A DNA stretch of 8,884 bases from NCBI GenBank assembly GCA_030839005.1, contig JAUZEM010000044.1, positions 1-8,884 of the forward strand, written 5' to 3'. Each line of letters starts with the position of its first letter. Position 1 is the first letter of the stretch. Positions 5,710-8,884 of this stretch are shown one piece after another. A model generated the notes under the pieces. It did not search any database, had not been told where the DNA came from, and worked only from the letters and a program-made list of their open reading frames with translations. Both the position numbers and the translations under genes were made by a program. Origin of the DNA: Actinomycetota bacterium. Lineage in GTDB: Bacteria > Actinomycetota > Acidimicrobiia > IMCC26256 > PALSA-610.

Positions 5710-6230
5710 GTGCGACGGAGAGGCAACTCGAAGCGGTACGTGCCGCGGTCGAGCCTGCCGTCGCCGTGCTCGGACTCGATGTGTACGACGTCGAGTTGCT
5801 CGGCGGGGCCGGGGCGCGCACGTTGCGGGTCACCGTGACCCGGCCCGGCGGCGTCGACCTCGAGACGATCACCGCCGTCACGCATGCGGTCTCACCGATC
5901 GTCGACGGCACGTCGACCATCGGCGGCTCGTACCTTCTCGAAGTCAGCAGCCCGGGCGTCGAGCGCGCGTTGCGCCGGCCCGAGCACTACGGCTCCGCTC
6001 TGGGCGAGGAGGTTTCGGTCAAGTTCCACACTGGCGCGGGCCCGAGGCGTGTGCGCGGCGTACTCCGCGGGTTCGACGGCGTGAACTGCGTTGTCGAGTC
6101 CGAAGACGGGGTCGACGAGGAGATCGCGATCTCCGACGTCACCCAGGCGCGCACCGTGTTCGAATGGGGACCGCAGCCGCGCCCGCGGTCCAAGGACCGG
6201 GGGCGCGCGCGGGCGAAAGGGAAGTCATGA
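5706..6230 (+). CDS. rimP: Ribosome maturation factor RimP
   Basis: A 174-aa factor that assists late assembly of the 30S ribosomal subunit, binding near S12. The N-terminal domain (about 5-90) carries the family signature LLEVSSPGVERALR (77-90), preceded by LDVYDVELLGG (24-34) and the ARTLRVTVTRPGGVDLETI strands (37-55). The C-terminal SH3-like domain (about 92-152) includes VRGVLRGFDG (116-125) and EEIAISDVTQAR (138-149). The final 20 residues are very basic (RPRSKDRGRARAKGKS), probably a flexible RNA-binding tail. The start is GTG with a strong GAGGAAGG ribosome-binding site. It is first in the operon and overlaps nusA by ATGA (6227-6230), as expected for the conserved rimP-nusA pair. Size and domains are normal for the family. 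Confidence 0.95.
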   Translation: MSATERQLEAVRAAVEPAVAVLGLDVYDVELLGGAGARTLRVTVTRPGGVDLETITAVTHAVSPIVDGTSTIGGSYLLEVSSPGVERALRRPEHYGSALGEEVSVKFHTGAGPRRVRGVLRGFDGVNCVVESEDGVDEEIAISDVTQARTVFEWGPQPRPRSKDRGRARAKGKS

Positions 6231-7591
6231 AAAACCCCGAGATGCTCGAAGCGCTCTCGGCGCTCGCGATCGAAAAGGGCATTCCCGAAGAGATCATGCT
6301 CGAGGCGCTCGCCAACGCGTTGGTTACCGCGTACAAGCGGATGCCGGAGGCGGCCGAGGAAGCGCTCGTCGAGATCGATGTCGAGACCGGCGAGATCCGC
6401 GTGATCGCGCAGGAGCTTGACGAGGACGGAAACGTGACGCGGGAGTGGGACGACACTCCCGCCGACTTCGGGCGCATCGCGGCGCAGACCGCGAAGCAGG
6501 TGATCCTGCAGCGGATTCGCGAGGCCGAGCGCGAGATGAAGTACGAGGAGTACGCCGGCCGCGAGGGCGACATCGTCACCGGCATCATCCAACAGACCGA
6601 CGCCCGCTACACGCTGCTCGACCTCGGGCGGGTCGAGGCTCTGCTGCCGCAGGCCGAGCAGGTCCCGGGCGACCGTTACGACCACGGGTCGCGCATGAAG
6701 GCGTACATCGTCGAGGTGCGCAAGACTGCGAAGGGTCCGCAGATCGTCGTGTCGCGCACACACCCCGGGCTCGTACGGCGTCTCTTCGAGCTGGAGGTCC
6801 CCGAGCTGCTCGACGGCGTCGTCGAGATCAAGGCGGTCGCGCGGGAGCCCGGACACCGCACCAAGATCGCCGTCGCGTCGAACGACCAGAACGTCGATCC
6901 GGTCGGCGCGTGCGTGGGCGCCCGCGGCATGCGGGTGCGCCAGGTCGTGAACGAGCTACGGGGCGAGAAGGTCGACATCGTCCCATACAGCAGCGAGTCG
7001 CAGGAGTTCGTCATGCGCGCGCTCGCTCCCGCCAAGGTGCGTGAAGTTCGCATCCACGAAGACACGGGCATCGCCGAGGTCATCGTCCCCGACTTCCAGC
7101 TCTCGCTCGCGATCGGCAAAGAGGGCCAGAACGCGCGGCTCGCGGCGCGGCTCACCGGTTGGCGCGTCGACATCAAGAGCGAGACCCAACTCGCGGAAGA
7201 AGAAGCGGGAGGCGGTTATGCGGAAGGCGAGTGGGTCGACGGACCCGACGGTCAGCTGATGTGGCAGCCCGCCGAGGGCGGCGAGGCCATCAGCGCGGCC
7301 GAGGCCGGCTACGGCACGATCGTGGGCGGCGAAGCCGCGCCCGAGACCGTCGCGCCCGAGACTGGGGCGGCGGCCGCGACCACGACCCAGGTCGCGCCCG
7401 AAACGCGCGACCTCGATGACGAGGAACCTCTGGCGCCGGCCGCCGAGGATGCGGCGGTACACGTCGCCGCAACGGTCGCGGACGAAGCCGGCGACGAGCT
7501 GGCGGCCGATGCCGACCTCGACGCCGAGGACCCGGACGTCCGCACGGAGGAGGAAGCGGGAATGGAAGAGACGGAGGGGGATCAGAGCTGA
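6227..7591 (+). CDS. nusA: Transcription termination/antitermination factor NusA with long acidic tail
   Basis: Binds RNA polymerase and nascent RNA to promote pausing, intrinsic termination and antitermination. 454 aa. Domains in order: N-terminal polymerase-binding domain (about 1-105, beginning MKNPEMLEALSALAIEKGI); S1 domain (about 111-177, REGDIVTGIIQQ to IVVSRTHP); KH1 (about 190-265, with DPVGACVGARGMRVRQVVNEL); KH2 (about 266-320, with LAIGKEGQNARLAARLTGW). Residues 321-454 form an Ala/Glu/Asp-rich low-complexity tail with no recognisable fold. It is not like the two folded acidic repeats of E. coli NusA, and many actinobacterial NusA proteins end soon after KH2. The ATG overlaps the rimP stop; AAAGGGAAG (6216-6224) is a good ribosome-binding site. 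The hairpin upstream of rimP may be a target of NusA itself. Identification of residues 1-320 is firm. Confidence 0.97.
   Translation: MKNPEMLEALSALAIEKGIPEEIMLEALANALVTAYKRMPEAAEEALVEIDVETGEIRVIAQELDEDGNVTREWDDTPADFGRIAAQTAKQVILQRIREAEREMKYEEYAGREGDIVTGIIQQTDARYTLLDLGRVEALLPQAEQVPGDRYDHGSRMKAYIVEVRKTAKGPQIVVSRTHPGLVRRLFELEVPELLDGVVEIKAVAREPGHRTKIAVASNDQNVDPVGACVGARGMRVRQVVNELRGEKVDIVPYSSESQEFVMRALAPAKVREVRIHEDTGIAEVIVPDFQLSLAIGKEGQNARLAARLTGWRVDIKSETQLAEEEAGGGYAEGEWVDGPDGQLMWQPAEGGEAISAAEAGYGTIVGGEAAPETVAPETGAAAATTTQVAPETRDLDDEEPLAPAAEDAAVHVAATVADEAGDELAADADLDAEDPDVRTEEEAGMEETEGDQS
7573..7580 (+). promoter_or_regulatory. Ribosome-binding site deciding the CTG start of ylxR
   Basis: GGAGGGGG lies inside the last codons of nusA, 7 nt before the CTG at 7588. 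It is one of the best Shine-Dalgarno matches in the window. With no ATG, GTG or TTG in this frame between the previous stop (7417-7419) and the conserved YlxR core, it is the main support for CTG initiation. Confidence 0.7.
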
Positions 7592-7842
7592 CGGAGCCGC
7601 GCCGCACGTGCGTCGGCTGCCGTCGGACCGACCGGCCCGAGGGGTGGATCCGGATTGCGGCGACGCGTGAGGGAGCGGTAGAGATCGGCCGGACGGCACC
7701 CGGCCGGGGCGCGTGGGTCTGTTCGGGAGCCTGTTTCGCCCGGGCCGCGAAGCGGGGCATGCTCGCCCGGGCGCTGCGCCGGGACCTGACGAGCACCGAA
7801 GTTGGAGCGTTGCGCGCGAGACTAGAGAGCATCAATTTCTAA
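7588..7842 (+). CDS. ylxR: YlxR family (DUF448) RNA-binding protein with apparent CTG start
   Basis: A small (84 aa) basic protein of the YlxR family, almost always encoded between nusA and infB. It is reported as a nucleic-acid-binding protein and, in some bacteria, a nucleoid-associated or RNase P-interacting regulator; its role here is not shown. The family signature is clear: RRTCVGCR (5-12), then WIRIA (20-24), GRGAWVCSGACFARAAKRG (39-57) and LARALRRDL (59-67). Cysteines 8, 11, 45 and 49 form two pairs. The only plausible start is CTG 7588, overlapping the nusA stop as CTGA, behind GGAGGGGG. The next in-frame ATG (codon 58) is inside the domain and would destroy it. Gene finders limited to ATG/GTG/TTG will miss or truncate this gene. 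A single-base sequencing error from GTG is the alternative. Confidence 0.9.
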   Translation: MTEPRRTCVGCRRTDRPEGWIRIAATREGAVEIGRTAPGRGAWVCSGACFARAAKRGMLARALRRDLTSTEVGALRARLESINF

Positions 7843-7856
7843 GGGAACGGACTGTT

Positions 7857-8884
7857 TTGGCGACGAAGAAGATCCGGGTCTACGAGCTGGCACGAGAGCT
7901 CGGCGTTGACAACGCCGTCGTGGTCGAGCTTTCCAATGAGCTCAAGATCGGGGTGAAGAGCCACTCGTCGAGCATCGACGAGCCGTCGGCCGATCGCGTT
8001 CGCCGGCTGGCCGACTCTCGCGGGTTGAAGCGCGAGCCCGTCGTCGTGGAGCCGGAGCCCGCTCCTGCGCCGCCCGAACCCGAGGCGGCAGAGCCGGTCG
8101 TCGCCCCTGTCGCGCCCGCGGCCGGTGAGCCTCTCGCTCCCGCGGTGCCCGCGCCCGTGGCGATCGAGGAACCCAAGCCTGCGGTCGTGCGATCGGCGCA
8201 CCGGGTCGTCCGCTCGTCGCCCGCGCCGGCCGCGCCCGCCCCGCTCGCGCCGGTCGAGCGGCCGGCCGCGACGACGGACGTTCCGCCGCTTGCTTCTCCC
8301 GTTTCCCCCGCATCGCGGCCCGCGCCCTCGGTAGAGGAGCAGCGCCCTGCCGCGCGCGCGGCATCGACGCCGCCTCCCGTCGCACCCTCGCGTCCGACCT
8401 CCGGCAGCGGCAAGGCGATACCGCCGCCGCCGGGCGGCGCCAAGGTGCCCCCGCCGCCGCCCGGTCCCCGCACGAGCTTCGGGAGTCGTCCGGGTGGTCC
8501 CCGGCCCGGTCCGGGGAGCGGTGGCCCGTCCTCGGGTGGCGGTCGCAGTGCGCCCGGTGGTGGCGGAGGTGGCGGCTTCGGCGGGCCGCGTGGCGGTGGT
8601 GGCGGTGGCGGATACACGCCCGGGGGCGGTCCGGGTGGCGGACCCGGCGGTGGCCCGGGCGCAGGTCGCACCGGCGCGCCCGGTCGTGGCCGGGGCGGTC
8701 CCGGCGGTGGTCCGGGTGGTCCGGGCGGATTCAGTGGTGGCCCCGGCGGTCGGGGACGACCCGGTGGACCGCCGCAGCGGCGTCGCAAGAAGCGCCGTCG
8801 CGATCGCGCCGAGCTCGAACCGGCGTCGCAACGGCTCACTCCGGTGGACGCGCCGGTTCCCGAGGGCGAGATCGTCGTCGCGCG
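7857..8884 (+). CDS. infB: Translation initiation factor IF-2, N-terminal part (3' end outside the window)
   Basis: IF-2 is the GTPase that places initiator fMet-tRNA on the 30S subunit and promotes subunit joining. The 342 visible codons cover only the part before the GTPase domain. An IF2_N domain lies at about 3-54 (KKIRVYELARELGVDNAVVVELSNELKI). Next is a Pro/Ala/Val/Glu-rich linker (about 60-180), then a Gly/Pro-rich stretch (about 182-306) with PPPPGG and long Gly runs, then a basic cluster RRRKKRRR (308-315) and RDRAELEP. This disordered N-terminal half is typical of actinobacterial IF-2. The start is TTG 7857, the only start-like codon before KKIRVYEL; AAGGGA (7841-7846) is 10 nt upstream. 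It lies 14 bp after ylxR and should be cotranscribed. The GTP-binding motifs cannot be checked. Confidence 0.95.
   Translation, partial: MATKKIRVYELARELGVDNAVVVELSNELKIGVKSHSSSIDEPSADRVRRLADSRGLKREPVVVEPEPAPAPPEPEAAEPVVAPVAPAAGEPLAPAVPAPVAIEEPKPAVVRSAHRVVRSSPAPAAPAPLAPVERPAATTDVPPLASPVSPASRPAPSVEEQRPAARAASTPPPVAPSRPTSGSGKAIPPPPGGAKVPPPPPGPRTSFGSRPGGPRPGPGSGGPSSGGGRSAPGGGGGGGFGGPRGGGGGGGYTPGGGPGGGPGGGPGAGRTGAPGRGRGGPGGGPGGPGGFSGGPGGRGRPGGPPQRRRKKRRRDRAELEPASQRLTPVDAPVPEGEIVVA

Noticed and set aside
7609..7740. Zinc-finger interpretation of the four YlxR cysteines (8, 11, 45, 49)
   Set aside because: The pairs look metal-binding, but YlxR structures are not known to me to hold zinc, so no metal site is claimed.
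7839..8839. Minus-strand open frames rich in Pro/Gly/Arg opposite infB
   Set aside because: They are the complement of the Gly/Pro-rich IF-2 linker; repetitive GC-rich codons keep all frames open.

Overview
The window is high-GC DNA from what looks like an actinobacterium (phylum Actinomycetota). The rimP-nusA-ylxR-infB order, the proS gene upstream and the Gly/Pro-rich N-terminal half of IF2 all fit; the class is probably Acidimicrobiia or a relative, which is an inference from sequence style only. It is densely coding, with no stretch over 300 bases without a gene. I see no rRNA, tRNA, CRISPR array or insertion sequence.

Layout. (1) 3-851 (+): 3' part of proS, prolyl-tRNA synthetase. (2) 877-2441 (-): two genes read toward proS, a 445-aa PspC-domain membrane protein with a LiaF-like/toastrack C-terminal domain, overlapped by a 75-aa two-helix membrane protein. 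(3) 2505-4441 (+), divergent from them across 63 bp: a sensor histidine kinase whose N-terminus is also a PspC domain, overlapping by ATGA a NarL/LuxR-type response regulator. (4) 4478-5551 (+): a compact ATP-dependent DNA ligase of the LigC type. (5) 5552-5705: an untranslated leader with candidate promoter, a small possible leader ORF and a strong intrinsic-terminator-like hairpin. (6) 5706-8884 (+): rimP, nusA, ylxR and the 5' part of infB, a tightly packed transcription/translation operon.

How the parts work together. Block 2+3 looks like a self-contained envelope-stress circuit: two PspC-bearing membrane proteins, a kinase and a regulator around one shared promoter region. Block 6 is the conserved operon for 30S maturation, transcription elongation/termination and translation initiation. 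Its leader carries a terminator hairpin just downstream of the likely promoter, the arrangement expected of NusA autoregulation by attenuation. Its start codons are unusual: GTG for rimP, apparently CTG for ylxR, TTG for infB.

The points most worth a second look are the rimP-nusA leader attenuator with an overlapping 26-codon ORF, the CTG start of ylxR, the long acidic tail on NusA, and the double-PspC signalling locus.
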